Shown here: piece after piece, positions 11,569 to 30,425 of the stretch
Layout: every line of letters begins with the position of its first letter
How positions within the stretch are numbered: the stretch's first letter is position 1
Assembly (NCBI GenBank): GCA_033675265.1
Contig: JAUJYZ010000630.1
Span: forward strand, 62,001-126,000
Direction of reading: 5' to 3'
Length of the DNA stretch: 64,000 bases
Origin: Actinostola sp. cb2023
Lineage: Eukaryota > Cnidaria > Anthozoa > Actiniaria > Actinostolidae
Notes under the pieces: model-generated
What the model was told of the DNA's origin: nothing
The model's database searches: none
The model's input: only the letters and a program-made list of their open reading frames with translations
Program-made: the position numbers and the translations under genes

Positions 11569-11741
11569 CGACGGTGACGTCAACCGGAAGTCATTAAATA
11601 ACTTCTGTTCGGAGTTCCATTCCTTCATAGTTGGTATTCCCTGTGGATGAAGTAACCTCACAGGCTTAGGCTTGGACAAAATCTCTAATGTACGAAACCC
11701 CGAACAGAAGTTATTTACACTTCCGGTTGACGTCGCCGTCG
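11569..11741. repeat. Imperfect hairpin with ~45-bp arms
   Basis: CGACGGTGACGTCAACCGGA on the left pairs with TCCGGTTGACGTCGCCGTCG on the right. Further pairing spans AATAACTTCTGTTCGG and CCGAACAGAAGTTATT. It is probably a small non-autonomous element; no target duplication was resolved. Confidence 0.65.
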
Positions 11742-11965
11742 TAAGTTTTGTTGTTGTAATCAGCGTATGTTCACTATTACTGACGCAAGCATAACCGCAA
11801 GGCACACAAGCGTAATGCAAAGTATAATAACCTGATAGTAAACGGACCAACGCTGGCATAAGCGCCGAATACAAGAAACTTAGGCCAGGACTATTGTGCT
11901 TAGGCTGCGTTGAGCCTTTTCACAGTGAAATACATGCCACTAGCTAGTGAAGTCATGTTTTATCA

Positions 11966-12762
<797 letters not shown>

Positions 12763-14021
12763 CCATGGAAGTCCAAGTCTATTTTTCGAATTCCCTTGCA
12801 CAAGAACGAGACAACTGTGTACAATGAATGATCACATGTATCAATAAACTGACATACTGCCAGAGCGCTTAGTGGAGACTTTTAGTTTGGCGACTCACGA
12901 TGTCGCGAAATTCTTCTACGTTCTTATACCGATCGCTTCATATGTTTATTCTTGTTTGATCAACTTTCTTTTGTTGGTTTTTGATTCATGATTTAGTCTT
13001 CGTAAGAATGAAGCGTTCTCCAATGATTTCGACTCTGATGAAGCAAAAGTTGGATAGCGGCGCCAACATAACAATTAAACCACACAAATGTGCACTTTGC
13101 TAAAGAACTTCTTCGCCGAAAGATAGTCGAAAAACAACTGAAACTTTCAACCGACGAACCGTGCCTTAAAGAGCGGCAAAGAACACTAAAATAAGAGGGT
13201 TATCACTGAGTGTATGCGAAGTTCATTCGCCAAAGGCGTCTTCAGTTCAAAGAAGGTAAGAAGATCAGCCGATGAATAAAAATGCGATAAAATCTTCATC
13301 CAGGCCACAGAAAAAGAAGCTCCTCTGTACCTCACTTCGCTGTTTTAGAAGGAACTTTGTGTCAATGTCGAGAATTTTCGACAAAATCCTACTTCAATTA
13401 ACTTTAAAGTTCGTGATTCATTTGCTACGTTTCAGATAATAACAATTGCTAATTAGCAAAACACACCGGCGGTTTGGAATATTCATTAGCTTGGTTCTCA
13501 CTGCTAGTCCTGCACAAGTTTAATTATGTTCTTCGTAAGAGATTATCCATGATACCAGATCGTTGAATTCCTTCTCAGAAAGAGCAGAAGATGTTCTTTT
13601 TTTGGCCGGGTTTTGAACTGGCCTTTTTAACTAGTAGCTTTGTTTTTAGAAGTTCTCGCACTTGAAGTTTTGATATAAATAATAATACCTGGAGTTGCTT
13701 TTTTGTTTTGTTTTTAATGTTTTCATTGTTCTTCCTCGCTTGATGAAGTACTGAAGTCGGCAAACGACGAAACTGATCTGAAATTTCACTAGATTCTGAT
13801 TCTTTTATTAGAATCACTGGAACTACACGGTAAGCTTTCGAATCTGACGTCAAATTCCTATTGTGTAAGACGCGACATGATTGGTTAATCGCGCGGAATT
13901 TTTAATGAGTGTATTTTTAGCCCAATTTGTGCATTTGATGTCACACAAACCTATTATAGGAGAGGAAGGCTCCTAGTAATGGGCTCCTGTTGTTATTCAG
14001 TATTATTACTGTCGTATCGGT

Positions 14022-14421
14022 AATAGGCGACTTGCACTAAGAGGTCACGTGACCCTAACTCCCATAAAACGAACAGCAATGTCAAAATGAACTCCAGAAA
14101 TGAAAAGAGCAGCTCGAAATTAGTAAAAGGGCGAAGTTTCAGCTCATAATGTTTGACACAGGAGAAATGACTAAAAAAATAATATCGATCGTTTTCTAAG
14201 ATTTTGTTTGGAAAATGCGTCAATGCATTTTCCAAACAAAATCTTAGAAAACGATGGATTTTATTTTTATTCCCATTTCTCCTGTGTCAGACATTATGCC
14301 CTGAAACTTCGCCCTTTTACTAATTTCGAGCTGCTCTTCTCATTTCTGGAGTTCATTTTGACATTGCTGTTCGTTTTATGGGAGTTAGGGTCACGTGACC
14401 TCTTAGTGCAAGTTGCCTATT
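14022..14421. mobile_element. Nearly perfect fold-back element, two ~195-bp arms
   Basis: AATAGGCGACTTGCACTAAG at the left returns inverted as CTTAGTGCAAGTTGCCTATT at the right. The arms match almost base for base up to a centre near 14221 (ATGCGTCAATGCATTTTCC). A transcript would form a long hairpin. No coding content. Confidence 0.9.
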
Positions 14422-14646
14422 GAAGACTACCTCGTTTATTTAGCCATTCAGTTCGGCTTTAGGAACACACCGTAGGCCAACAAGACAAAGAGGAATATTT
14501 ATCAGTCTTGGACTGATTGAGTTCTATTCTTATGCAAAACGGTTTTCATTGTTGTCGTCGTTCAAGATGTCCGCTGTGTAAAACTTCAATCACAGGCCGT
14601 ACATCGTGTCATATTGCGTTCAATACTCAATTGCAAACTAACTCAC

Positions 14647-14808
14647 CTTCATAGCTCGATCAGTACACGAACAGTTCTCTTCCTCTAGCTCACTGTCATC
14701 ATCCACTGCTTGAATAGCTGTAGTTTACATCCAATATATATATTATCTACCTGATATCTTTATATGAAGTGGTGGAAAGAGAACGGGGTCGTTTGAATTT
14801 GCCGCCAT
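14647..14808 (-). CDS. Weak candidate 5' end of an unidentified gene
   Basis: An ATG at 14808 (ACGATGGCGGC context) opens MAANSNDPVLFPPLHIKIS and ends at ATATCAG|GTAGAT (14751). An exon-like segment 14717-14647 (AIQAVDDDSELEEENC, then SCTDRAMK) ends at AAG|GTGAGT, a perfect donor. The phases agree, but the intervening intron would be only 33 nt, about half the shortest other intron here. No downstream exon was found; a transposable element follows. No family is recognised. Confidence 0.25.
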
Positions 14809-14910
14809 CGTTTTAGGTGAGTCTGGCCTTCGCTTTCTTCCAGCTTCGAAACAGACAATCATTGCTCGACCTCGACTCCTCTGGCTCTGGCTCGACTCAA
14901 CCGACATCTC

Positions 14911-15055
14911 TTGGAATGGTCAGGTCTTCGTGTAGCTGCACAAAAGTCCTGGCTATTGTTCTATTGTCGTTCTATGTATTGTTTTTACTGACATAAAAAA
15001 CAATAGTCAGGACAATTTGTGCAAGTACACGAAGACCTTGCAATCGGAATCTGTA
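14911..15055. mobile_element. Short fold-back element
   Basis: GGTCTTCGTGTAGCTGCACA on the left pairs with TGTGCAAGTACACGAAGACC on the right. Inner pairing spans GTCCTGGCTATTGTT and AACAATAGTCAGGAC. The core is about 130 bp; no coding content. Confidence 0.7.
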
Positions 15056-17001
15056 GCAGCGCTCATGTACTGCACCCTCATGCGCATGTGCGACCTAGTC
15101 ACGTGACTGAAAGGCCATTGCCATTCTCTTGAGCGTTTTATTTTTTATTTTTTATTTTTTTTGGAGCTTCTATACAGTCGCATGCTGATAACGCTTGAAT
15201 GACGAAAACTGGCATTTCAAAGATGACATTGGATTCAATGGATTCAAGGATCTTGTGTAAGCGTGTGTGCAAAAGAAACTCATCAACAAAATATACTAAA
15301 ACAATTTTATTAAATGTTCACACTATATTTTTATTATTACACTTTATTTTGTACATCTAATGATAGAATAAAATACAATCTTACAAAAAAAATGCACTTT
15401 CTATTTATTTGTGCTGAGAACTAGTGGTGCAGCAATATACTGAGTGAAATCTTATAGCAACTAAAAATAAAGCGATTGTGATTGGACGAGAAGAGAGCTA
15501 TTTATTGATTGGCTCAAAGACCAGGAAACCATTTAATGGTTTCCCGCCATTTTGTAACAGGCGTTTTCATTCGTCCAAAATCGCATCGTCGTCATTTGGC
15601 AAAAAAAATTGTAGTGATAGTAATAAAGGAAACCCGAGGGAAAAAAATACACTTAGTATATAATACGTAGGCATGCAAAACTGCTTGAATGCAGTCAGTA
15701 ACCAGAGGCATCTCTGGTGTTTATATATTTTGTAAAAATAAATAATAAACTGTGAATAAACTGTGATATCAGACGTAAAATATATGTGAGAAATGTAGTG
15801 ACTATATTAGACTGATTATATTACTGTGTTATTAGCATTGTGAGATATTGTGTTTTGATCAGTTGTGATCTTTCTTTCTTTCGTTTCTTTCGTATTTCTC
15901 TTTCAATGGTTTTATAAAAGGCTTTTCTCTTTTCTATCTTTTTCTTTCTTCCATGCTCTCATTTTTCTGTTTTCGCGTTTCTCTACATTCGTGGAATTAG
16001 CATATCAATTGCTCTTTCATTTTTCCTTCCATTCACTTTTTTCTTCTTTAATCAGTATTTTTCTGGTTTTCTATCTTTCTTTCTTTCTTTTTTTATAGAA
16101 TGCAGTTCGTTTCCTCTCCATTTTCTTCATTTTTTTCATCGTTTTCAGAACTCTCTTTCTTTATTACTTTCTTTCTTTCTTTCTTTCTTCTATTTCTTCT
16201 AATTATAACAATAGCACGCAGAAAGTGTCAGAAATTATGATTGTAAAAGCAAGTATTTCTATACATAATGGAATACTGATTACTGATTCGGTATTATCGT
16301 TTTGTTTGTGATATTTACAATTGCTACAATTGTCTATAGTATTATAATCGACACCAAATATACAAATTACAGTTACAATCACGAATTAATTTACTCATTA
16401 TCGTTATCTTATCTTATCCGGCACGAAACAAAAAAAATATTCCTTTGCGAACCTAACTCATTGCTACCGTCGCGTCTACAAACTTACTGACACATTTCAT
16501 GAATCAGCTGGTAACAGCTTCATACTTAAGCTCTGTAGTGTGATACTGTATTTTTACAAGAACTAGGTGTGTTTTTTTGGGCCCGGAAAGGATTATGGTA
16601 TAATATACAAGCAGCCCTCCGTTGCTCAGTGACAGTATACATTCTGCGATAAAATTCTGCAGAAAAACAAGTTCAATTCTTTGGAAAGCTTCATCAACTT
16701 GCAGTGAAAAACTCGATCGATCTACAAAATCAAATTATTTGATCTCTATTTACTAGCAGTATAGTTTGGGTGCAAACACTAGTCTATAAAACAAAAAAAG
16801 TTCTGCAATGTTTCATTGGAAAGTTTGTATATGAATTCGTATGATGTCCGCTTTATATAATCAGTTCTTGATAGAAAAATCCAGATTACAAAAAAAAAAC
16901 GGATTGCATGTCAATCAAAAGAAACTATTGTTGCTACTTTTCAAGTACGTCTCTCTATTTTATACAAAACATTTCGATTTATGTATTTTCACACAGCATA
17001 T
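15056..17001. other. Intergenic stretch downstream of the ETS gene
   Basis: AT-rich sequence with a pyrimidine-rich (TTTC)n tract at about 15870-16195. Some of it must be the ETS 3' UTR, but I see no convincing polyadenylation site. No gene or clear element was recognised in the remainder. Confidence 0.6.
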
Positions 17002-22398
<5,397 letters not shown>

Positions 22399-22714
22399 TT
22401 TATCCTCCTGAAGAAAATGATGACGATTAAATGATGGTTTAATATGATGATGATGATGATACAGGAATTAGTACTTTCGTCACCATTCCCCCTCTTACTA
22501 CACCAGTTAATTTTGAGACTGACGTGCTTAGTGACCAGTTTTGCAGTCAAAATAAATTACTTCATTGCAACTTTTATAGGAAATAATATTCAAATGCATT
22601 CTTTCACAGCATAGTGTGGTTCGTATTTGGACTACTACTACATTTCTTCGCTCCTGGTGGTATATAAACACTGGCTGACAGTCGAAGTCTTATAAAGTTG
22701 CTTACACATTATTA

Positions 22715-23705
22715 ACTAGACGCTCTGCTAGCGTGGAGTTGGGCTTCTAACTGATATATGGCCTATTTGAAGAGTAACTATAGATCTCTTAGTGCGATTA
22801 AAACAGTGTTTGGTCGCTCGTTGCGTGACTCGGTAGAACATGCTTTGCTTTGTAAAAACGATTTCATAAACTCAATAATAATTCATGAGCAATTGGTCCA
22901 ACATAAAGACACTGATTAATAAAACATCAGTGTCTGTATCACTGATATAGAGACTGATGTTTTAATGTTTTATTAATTCACAAACTCAGCGAATCATAAA
23001 TGACATTAGTTTATTTGGTACCATAACATCGCAGCGTGACTAAACAATGTTCCTCAGCAAAACCTTGAACGGCATAAACATAAATATATATATATTGATC
23101 GGTGTTATAATAAAGCATATTTACCACAACACAAAATTATAACAGCGGTACAAAATATAGAAGACATTGACTTCGTTTAGATTTCAATCTTGTGTCAGTT
23201 TAAAGAGATTTTAAAAATCTCCTTAGGCCTGGTTAAAACGCCGTACTTTCCGCCAAGAGCCGTTCAAATTACTTCAAAAGAAACCGGCTCATTACTCTAT
23301 TGTTTGAAATAAGAATGGCTCATGCTAGTCTAAATAGGCGTTAGTCATCCGAATATACGTGTATTGAATACGTGCAAGCACTTGGTAGTTCAGGTGACTC
23401 AGCACTTTTCGTATACCTTAATTCAAAACTACGAGAAAGTTGAATATATCTGTATGTAATGTGGCTCATGAACTGATTTCCCATCCATCCTTGCGGTCTC
23501 AGCTTCTATGATTTATGATTTTCAACCCGACAACGATTATGCAATTAGCTATATCTGAGCCTTCGATGTATCAGGTTAACTAAGTAATGGCTGAGACAGA
23601 GCGCATGCGTTTTAGAAGCCACTTTCACGTTTGACGTCCAAGACGACGACGACGGCCTGCATTTTTAGAGTCGGGCCTTCCACAGGAAGCCCGACTAATA
23701 ATCTG
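22715..23705 (+). repeat. Dispersed ~0.7-1 kb repeat, copy 2, with a palindromic insert
   Basis: Same block order as 20730-21460. It is interrupted at about 22903-22975 by a small palindrome (ATTAATAAAACATCAGTGTC paired with GACTGATGTTTTAATG), after which AATTCACAAACTCAGCGAAT resumes. Together the two copies flank ETS exon 1. Confidence 0.65.
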
Positions 23706-23836
23706 GTTTTTTTTCTGTCGTAAAACGAGCTGTTTCACACTACACTACTACATGCTTAATCAACGAGCCAATCAAAAATCAATTCCAAGTCACGTGATAG
23801 ATTCTAATTTTCAAAGAACATTCAAAATGTCTCACT

Positions 23837-24132
23837 TCTCGTTTACTGCGGTTCTCAGTATTATGCGAACTCAGACATTCAAACTGTTGGCTGGAACTTG
23901 GTTTTTCGCTACCGTCAATCAAATTCAAAACTCAAACAAATTCAAAACTAAATACATTCTTCGACCAAATGATCCATAATTTAGCTCAAAATCATATTTG
24001 GTTTCCATTTGGTGGGTCTTCTGACTTTTATTTTTAAGTTTACTGATTTTTTATGTTGATTGACGGCAGCGAAAAACCAAGTTCCAGTCGACTGCTTGAA
24101 TGTCTGAGTTCGCATAATACTGAGAATCGCAG
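23837..24132. mobile_element. Fold-back element with ~95-bp arms
   Basis: The left arm, with CAGTATTATGCGAACTCAGA and GAACTTGGTTTTTCGCT, returns inverted on the right (AGCGAAAAACCAAGTTC and TCTGAGTTCGCATAATACTG). No coding content. Confidence 0.8.
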
Positions 24133-26417
24133 TAATAAATGTTGTAGCAACTCTTTTAATAAAAATAGTTTTTGCTAAAGATAGATGGACAAAGTAATTA
24201 TCGAAAATTCTGCATCGCATTTGTCTGAGAGTGTTTACCGAGTCGACAAAATGGTATCGATTCTCGGTAAACAGAATTTTTTTTTTTTTTTTGACAATTG
24301 ACATACCACGATGCGTCAGAATTCTCTTTCAGTTTCCAATCATTGTGAGAAAAGGAGTTTATCTTCAATGATATTAGCGTATTTATGTGTTTCAAAGTTA
24401 AATGTTGCCTTTTCCACATCGCAAGTGCAAGCGGGATGACAACTGCCATCCATCCATGACCCGCAAATAATACATGGTCAAATGTAAATTACTGCTCTGA
24501 ATGTCACTACTCTAGAACTATAGTTGCCCAACAAATCAGTAACGACTAACAAAAGACAGACAATAATCATATAAATAGTACCTTCTAAATCCAAAACTTA
24601 ACTTCCCCTGGATCAATACTATACAGTAAAATTAATTCCCTATGTTTTCCAGGGAGCGTAGTTATAAACATGCCTAGACCTGTAGATTGGTATGTACTCA
24701 CAGTTTTAGATGGATCGCTTAGAGGACAGTAATAAAATATTGAATGCCGAGTCGTATCAGTTCGGAATGGTCACGTAGTTTCGCTAGTGGTGTATATTAC
24801 AAATTTGCTTGCAACCTTTGGACTAAACAGCTACACAAACAAGACCATTTGGATGATTTTAGAAAGGGCTCAACTGCTTGACAAGGCCGTGAGCGAAAAA
24901 CGTGCTAAAGAAAAGTGAAGGTATAAGCACGAGCCGTCAGCTTAGACAAAACGAAACAAGACGAGCCTACATAACGAAACCTCGAATGTTAAACAATCGA
25001 AAGCGGATGCGCCGTGTGGCAAATCAATTCTACTCATGCTGCAGGGTGCAGGCCGCACGAATTTGCTGCGCAAAACTTACCTCATTTCTGTAGCCGCTTG
25101 CATATGGGCTTTCAAAAGGATTCGAAAATGGCTTTAGTACTGTGCACATTGTGAAAAAACCTGATAAAATGCTTGGTTTAAAAACAAGACTACGTTTTTA
25201 TCGGCAACCAACTCGATCGCTGGTGCATCGATCGCATTACTGTGCAAATCTCAACCTATGTAAGTGTATAGTATTTATAAATGTGTCAATCAATGATGTC
25301 ATATCTCTCTGCATCACTACTACTTCCGTATTTACATCTTTGCTTCAGGGCAAACACTGCAGTCAGTAAAACGCTGTTTTGTGCCGAGGGTTTTCAATAA
25401 TAAGCAAAAACATTTCCTTGTAATTAAAGGGGATAGAGAAAGTCTCAAAGTTCTTAGTTTTGAGCATTCATTCGAGTTTAGAAAAGATAAAGTTATGCAG
25501 TGTCCAAGGACCGAAAAGGTCACATACTTCCCCGCTTAAACGGACCCAAACAATAGCCAGGGAAAACCCCTAGGCCTAGCTGTCGAAAGTAGAAACGACT
25601 TCCTATAAATCCAAACAGAAACAAATAAATTAACTGTGTAACTAAATTATACTTTCTTGTTTCGATCAGTATGAAGAGTTTCTCTACTTGATTTTTCTCT
25701 ACTGAAGGTCGTGTATATAGTCGACGTAGCAAAACATTTGAGCCGATGAAATGTACATATTTATGAGCTAGTGTTTTGTAAGGGATGAAACGGTGCTGTC
25801 TCACGGCTGCAACCCTAATATACATACAAAAGCCGCTTGTCAGTCACTGATGCTGAAATGTAGAAAACAAAAACAATAAAAGAAGTACGACAAGAAGAGA
25901 GATATAAATATTAAAGACATAAACAAATGGGAACCGAAGTCGAGTATCGAAAACGATAGAGAAAAATATTTATAGTTATTGTTTTATTTGGGTTGTTAAT
26001 TATCTCGTTATTTTGTTAGTGTCTTTCGATTCTACTTTTGCAGTTTCGGAACTGATCAGATAATTTAATTAATTTTGGTTTTATTATTCGGTTCGGTCCA
26101 TTGACCTGGCTACAATAGCATTGCCGTCATTTGCATATTGTATATAAAAGTCTTTTGTCATTACATACTGTCAATGAAGGACGAAAACATTATTAAAATA
26201 AGTAGTATAATTATATATATAAAATCATGGAATATTACGAACCATTATGAACGCCTAATTATAAATACATTTATTTAATGTGATTTTTACATAATCAAAT
26301 TTGTACACTGATTGTTATAGTTTCACTTATACAATTAATATAAACTCTTGTTAAACTTTTTTATTGGATTATATACTCATGTACACTATATTTGTACCAA
26401 AGTACCAATAAATAAAC

Positions 26418-26451
<34 letters not shown>

Positions 26452-26584
26452 TTGTGTAAATTGCTGTATCATATTCAGAACAATAAATAACAACCTTGAC
26501 CTAAAAAAAAACACATAAAAAAATAGCATTGTCAACAACATTTCTTTTCAACCTCAAAAGTTTAGACAAAATATAGCGCGCATA
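24133..26584. other. Intergenic stretch, nothing assigned
   Basis: AT-rich sequence with short T and A runs and an (ATT)n tract at about 26420-26450 that follows AATAAATAAACG and may be another LINE tail. Open frames are short, lack splice context and resemble no family I recognise. Confidence 0.5.
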
Positions 26585-26935
26585 AAGGTGCGGTAATACG
26601 GGCAACAAAATCGTGCAACTTGTCGCACAACATTGTTGCGTTGCAAGTTGCATGCAGAGCAATGTTTCTCGTATTACCACCGTTCGCACAACTTATCGCG
26701 CAACACATTTTCGTGTTGCAGGTTGCAAAACTTGTTGCGCAAAGTAGAAGCTCTTTCTACTTCATGCAACAAAGTTTTGCAACCTGCAACAAATGACCGA
26801 AAATTTAATTGGTTGCGCGACAAGTTGCACGAACGATGGTAATACGAGAAACATTGCTTTGCAACTTGCAACGCAACAATCTGAAAATGTTGCGCGACAA
26901 GTTGCACGATTTTGTTGCCCGTATTACCGCACCTT
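26585..26935. mobile_element. ~350-bp palindromic MITE with TA target duplication
   Basis: The inverted ends AAGGTGCGGTAATACGGGCA and TGCCCGTATTACCGCACCTT have TA on each side (26583-26584, 26936-26937). The arms continue as TTGCAACTTG/CGCAACA-rich blocks with several internal inverted copies. It is a non-autonomous element. Confidence 0.85.
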
Positions 26936-27061
26936 TAATTGATGCAAATACAAGACCGTTGTTCTTATGAAACAACTGTTTTCTTAACGCAACCGTTTTT
27001 AACTCTAAACTTGATTCAGGTTTGTACAAAATCAATGATTTCAACCGGAGTCTCCCTCGCT

Positions 27062-28135
27062 TTTGCCGATAGTTAAAACAGTCCCTTTTCGCGTTCACAG
27101 ATCCCGTTATAAAACCGCTGTACTTATTGACATCAGACGCATTTGTACAGGGTTAGCCTCGAGTCAGTGTAAATTATTCACAAATATCAACACTGACACG
27201 AAAAAATGTTGACATAAAACAATGCTTCTAATAGAGCTGAATAACATGCTGGGTAGAGATCTTGTACTTTCATGTAGGTAAAAGAAATATTAAGGAAAAT
27301 TGTTTAAAAGTTCAGGTCACGTAACCTGTATTAAACTCGTGAGCGGAGAATAAAGCGAATTTTGTATCAATAACCGTAATGACATCACGTGGTCACGTGA
27401 TCACTCTAACCCTTATACAGCAGCCCATTAGTCAGCGTCCATCTCCCATATAGGGAATGTTTTCGTGAACTTTTTTACCGGCCTCAGATTCTCTCAAAAA
27501 GCCGAGCTGAGAGATTTGCCGTCTTCGGCGCTGGAGTCGCTTGTGACAGTTGTGTATTCCCTTTCCTTGCACCATGCAGAAGCTACTCGCTTTACCGATT
27601 CATCAGGCTTACTTTGAGGTGGACTACTGTGTTCTTTACTTGTATAATCGCTCTCTTCGCTCAAATTTGAACTCGAAAGGTTTGAATGAAAAGCTCGCTT
27701 CTCTGTCTTGTCTGCCTGTCTTGTGCGACTGATTTAGAGAGTTGTGATTGGCTAAATTATCCCTGCTCTGATTGGTCGAGGTGTTTTTTTCACGCGAACT
27801 ACTGATCTAAAAATAGATTTATCATCTAATACGCTGTGACACATACCTATATTAGATGGACGCTCCTACTAATGGGCTCCTGGGTATAGTTGTCCTAACG
27901 TTTTCTATCATTGTGCCAAGTTTCGTCTAGTTACCTCTAGTCACCACGTTTAAACGTCAAAAAAACAATTTTTTTCGTTTTTAAGCTCCTGACCCAGGCC
28001 TTAACTACCTTGAGTCAGTTGAGTGCATGCACAGACTGGTTTCTGAATCGAGGCTAAGCCTGTACAAATGCCGGCGTCTTTTGTCAAGGACAGCGGTCAT
28101 CTCTAAACAACGCGAAACTGGAGTATTGATGATAA
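27062..28135. repeat. Dispersed repeat region, inverted copies of 340-650
   Basis: 27062-27225 and 28020-28135 match the two halves of 340-650 in reverse complement. The interval between contains the hAT-like element 27419-27887 and AT-rich filler. Confidence 0.55.
27419..27887. mobile_element. hAT-like element related to 12594-13989
   Basis: The ends CAGCAGCCCATTAGTCAGCG and CTCCTACTAATGGGCTCCTG are imperfect inverted repeats continuing to GTCCATCTCCCATATAGG and CCTATATTAGATGGACG. The minus strand is open from about 27734 to 27494 (Ser/Glu/Lys-rich, no ATG); it is unlike a transposase and I do not call it a gene. Confidence 0.55.
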
Positions 28136-28565
28136 ATGCATCCAAAACTGTGCAGTTCAAACTCAGACAAAAATCCCGCTCTTTTAGTGTCAGTTGTTGT
28201 TGATTTATCAATACTTGGAAGTCACAAAATTCGGTAAACATTTTCCTTAATTTGTAAACGGTCAGAAAGACAGTAATGCTACTACTTTGAAGTCTTACGT
28301 ACGAATATATTAGTATTAATGAGGTTTCGTTATTTTACAAAGAGGAACAAGTAGTTAGCTTATGACGTCATGGAAAGGTACAATAACATTAAATCATCCG
28401 ATATTGCACTATCCCAAGGTCTCTTAACTATAAAGCCATATATCATTCAGGCCATTGTGAGTCTAATTCTGATCAATATATAAATGCCAAAAATAGAAAG
28501 TTATAATTAGTTTCTCAAAACAAATTGTTCATTCTTGTGTACTCGGTTTTGGCTAATCATGAGAT

Positions 28566-29290
28566 GTACTAGACAAAATAGGAAAGGATGAAAGAAAAGA
28601 AGAAAGAAAAAAAGAAAGAAAGAAAGAGATAAGATAGAAAGAAAGAAATTCACTTTAAAGAACAAGACTAAAATATATTATTGCTAACTCGTGAATGTAT
28701 GAAAGAGATGTACTAGACAAAATAGGAAAGGATGAAAGAAAAGAAGAAAGAAAAAAAGAAAGAAAGAAAGAGATAAGATAGAAAGAAAGAAATTCACTTT
28801 AAAGAACAAGACTAAAATATATTATTGCTAACTCGTGAATGTATGAAAGAGATGTACTAGACAAAATAGGAAAGGATGAAAGAAAAAAGAAAAAAAAAAA
28901 AAAGAAAAAAAAAGAGATAAGAAAGAAAGAAAGAAATTCACTTTAAAGAACAAGATGAATGTAGAAAGAGAGTACTAAAGAAATTCACTTTAAAGAACAA
29001 GACTAAAATATATTATTTCTAACTCGTGAATGTATGAAAGAGATGTACTAGACAAAATAGGAAGGGATGAAAGAAAAGAAGAAAGAAAGAAAGAAAGATA
29101 GATAGAAAGGAGAGAAATTCACTTTGAAGAACAAGACTAAAATATATTATTGCTAACTCGTGAATGTATGAAAGAGATGTACTAGACAAAATAGGAAGGG
29201 ATGAAAGAAAAGAAGAAAGAAAGAAAGAAAGAGAGAAAGAAAGAGAGAAATTCACTTCGAAGAACAAGACTAAAATATATTATTGCTAAC
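28566..29290 (+). repeat. ~140-bp tandem repeat, about five copies
   Basis: Units begin GATGTACTAGACAAAATAGG (28566, 28707, 28850, 29041, 29176). Each contains a purine-rich GAAAGAAAGA tract, then AAATTCACTTTAAAGAACAA and TATTATTGCTAACTCGTGAA. Copies differ mostly in the length of the purine tract. Confidence 0.9.
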
Positions 29291-29966
29291 TCGAAACAAA
29301 AGTTTCAAACCTGAGGCAACCTGCAACATTAAGCAGTGATAATTATTGTTTTCATTCCCCCCCTAGCCTGAACTAACGTAACTGAAACTGAGGACCACCC
29401 TCAGAGTGACTGGCAAACACACATATAATATCTACAAATACACAGCAACTTATTCTCATGATTATAAGACGCGTGGCAGCAAAATTGCGCAGTCCGATAA
29501 AACAATAATCATATGAATCCCATAGCATTTGGATCATGTTGGATTTGATATTGAAAGCTGAAATCTTATTCAAAACTCGTAGCCTTTCGTCCTACTGTAC
29601 GGCTCTATATGATGCTAGTGTCATGCAAAGGAATCTATCCAATATTTTAACAAGCATTGTGTAATAGTACAAATCAAACAGCCTTAAACGTGTTAAGAAC
29701 GAAGGTAAATAGTACTTTAAAGATAGAATAATATTTCTTTAAATTGGCGTCATTGTGAGTTATGACACGACTGGACGTGTCTACTAGGTGATCTGGTACA
29801 GCTAACGCCTCCTTGTGACAATACATACTGTGCAATAGTATTAGGTAATATACATACACATACAAGTACAGTTTATAAAATTAACTAGACATATAACGAG
29901 GTCTGTTTAAAGCAAGACGTTTGAGTAATAAATCTACTGTCATGCTTACAGCGCTCTCTCATGCAG

Positions 29967-30153
29967 TACGCTGCGGCCAGAGTACGACTTGTATGACGAT
30001 GTAACGCGATGGAAGTTCATGGCACAATTGAACCACACGACGAAAATTCTACTCACCGGGAAATTCAATCCTATGTTGCGCTCATTGCTAAATCCCACGG
30101 ATCCAATGCAACGTGAAGTTCTGATGACTCAAATGATTGTTTCGCTTGGCTGA
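29967..30153 (+). CDS. Possible terminal exon of an unidentified protein
   Basis: A strong acceptor CTCTCTCATGCAG precedes an open 61-codon segment ending in TGA at 30151-30153. It reads TLRPEYDLYDDVTRWKFMAQ, then LNHTTKILLTGKFNPMLRSL, then LNPTDPMQREVLMTQMIVSL and G. Its composition looks protein-like rather than random, unlike its neighbourhood. I do not recognise the family and found no upstream exon with a matching phase. It may belong to a plus-strand gene, a pseudogene, or be chance. Confidence 0.3.
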
Positions 30154-30309
30154 GGGAATTATATTTGGCTGGACGTTATATCGAGGCAACGTGCATGACT
30201 GACTGACCCGGTCACGCGAATATACACTCTCGTGCAGTCAGTTGGTGACCACAGGAAGCCCAACCATTACTTGATATTCAGTTAATGGATATAAATTATG
30301 CGCGCATCT

Positions 30310-30425
30310 TTTTTTGATGGGCTTCCTGTGGTAGAGCGTGTGGGATGGTGGGCTTCCTGTGGTAGAGCGTTGTGGGGTGATGGGCTTCCTGTGGTAAAGC
30401 ATGCGGGATGAAATGGTGGGCTCCC
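30310..30425 (+). repeat. Short tandem repeat around GGGCTTCCTGTGGTAGAGC
   Basis: Three to four degenerate ~45-bp units (GATGGGCTTCCTGTGGTAGA). An inverted copy of the core (ACCACAGGAAGCCCA) is at 30247-30262, so the region may be the remnant of a small palindromic element. Confidence 0.65.

Noticed and set aside
13575..13853. 92-codon minus-strand frame
   Set aside because: Lies inside the inverted-repeat element 12594-13989 and its phase does not fit the candidate exons at 14647-14808.
27494..27734. Open Ser/Glu/Lys-rich minus-strand segment
   Set aside because: No start codon, flanked by stops, and lies inside a hAT-like inverted-repeat element.
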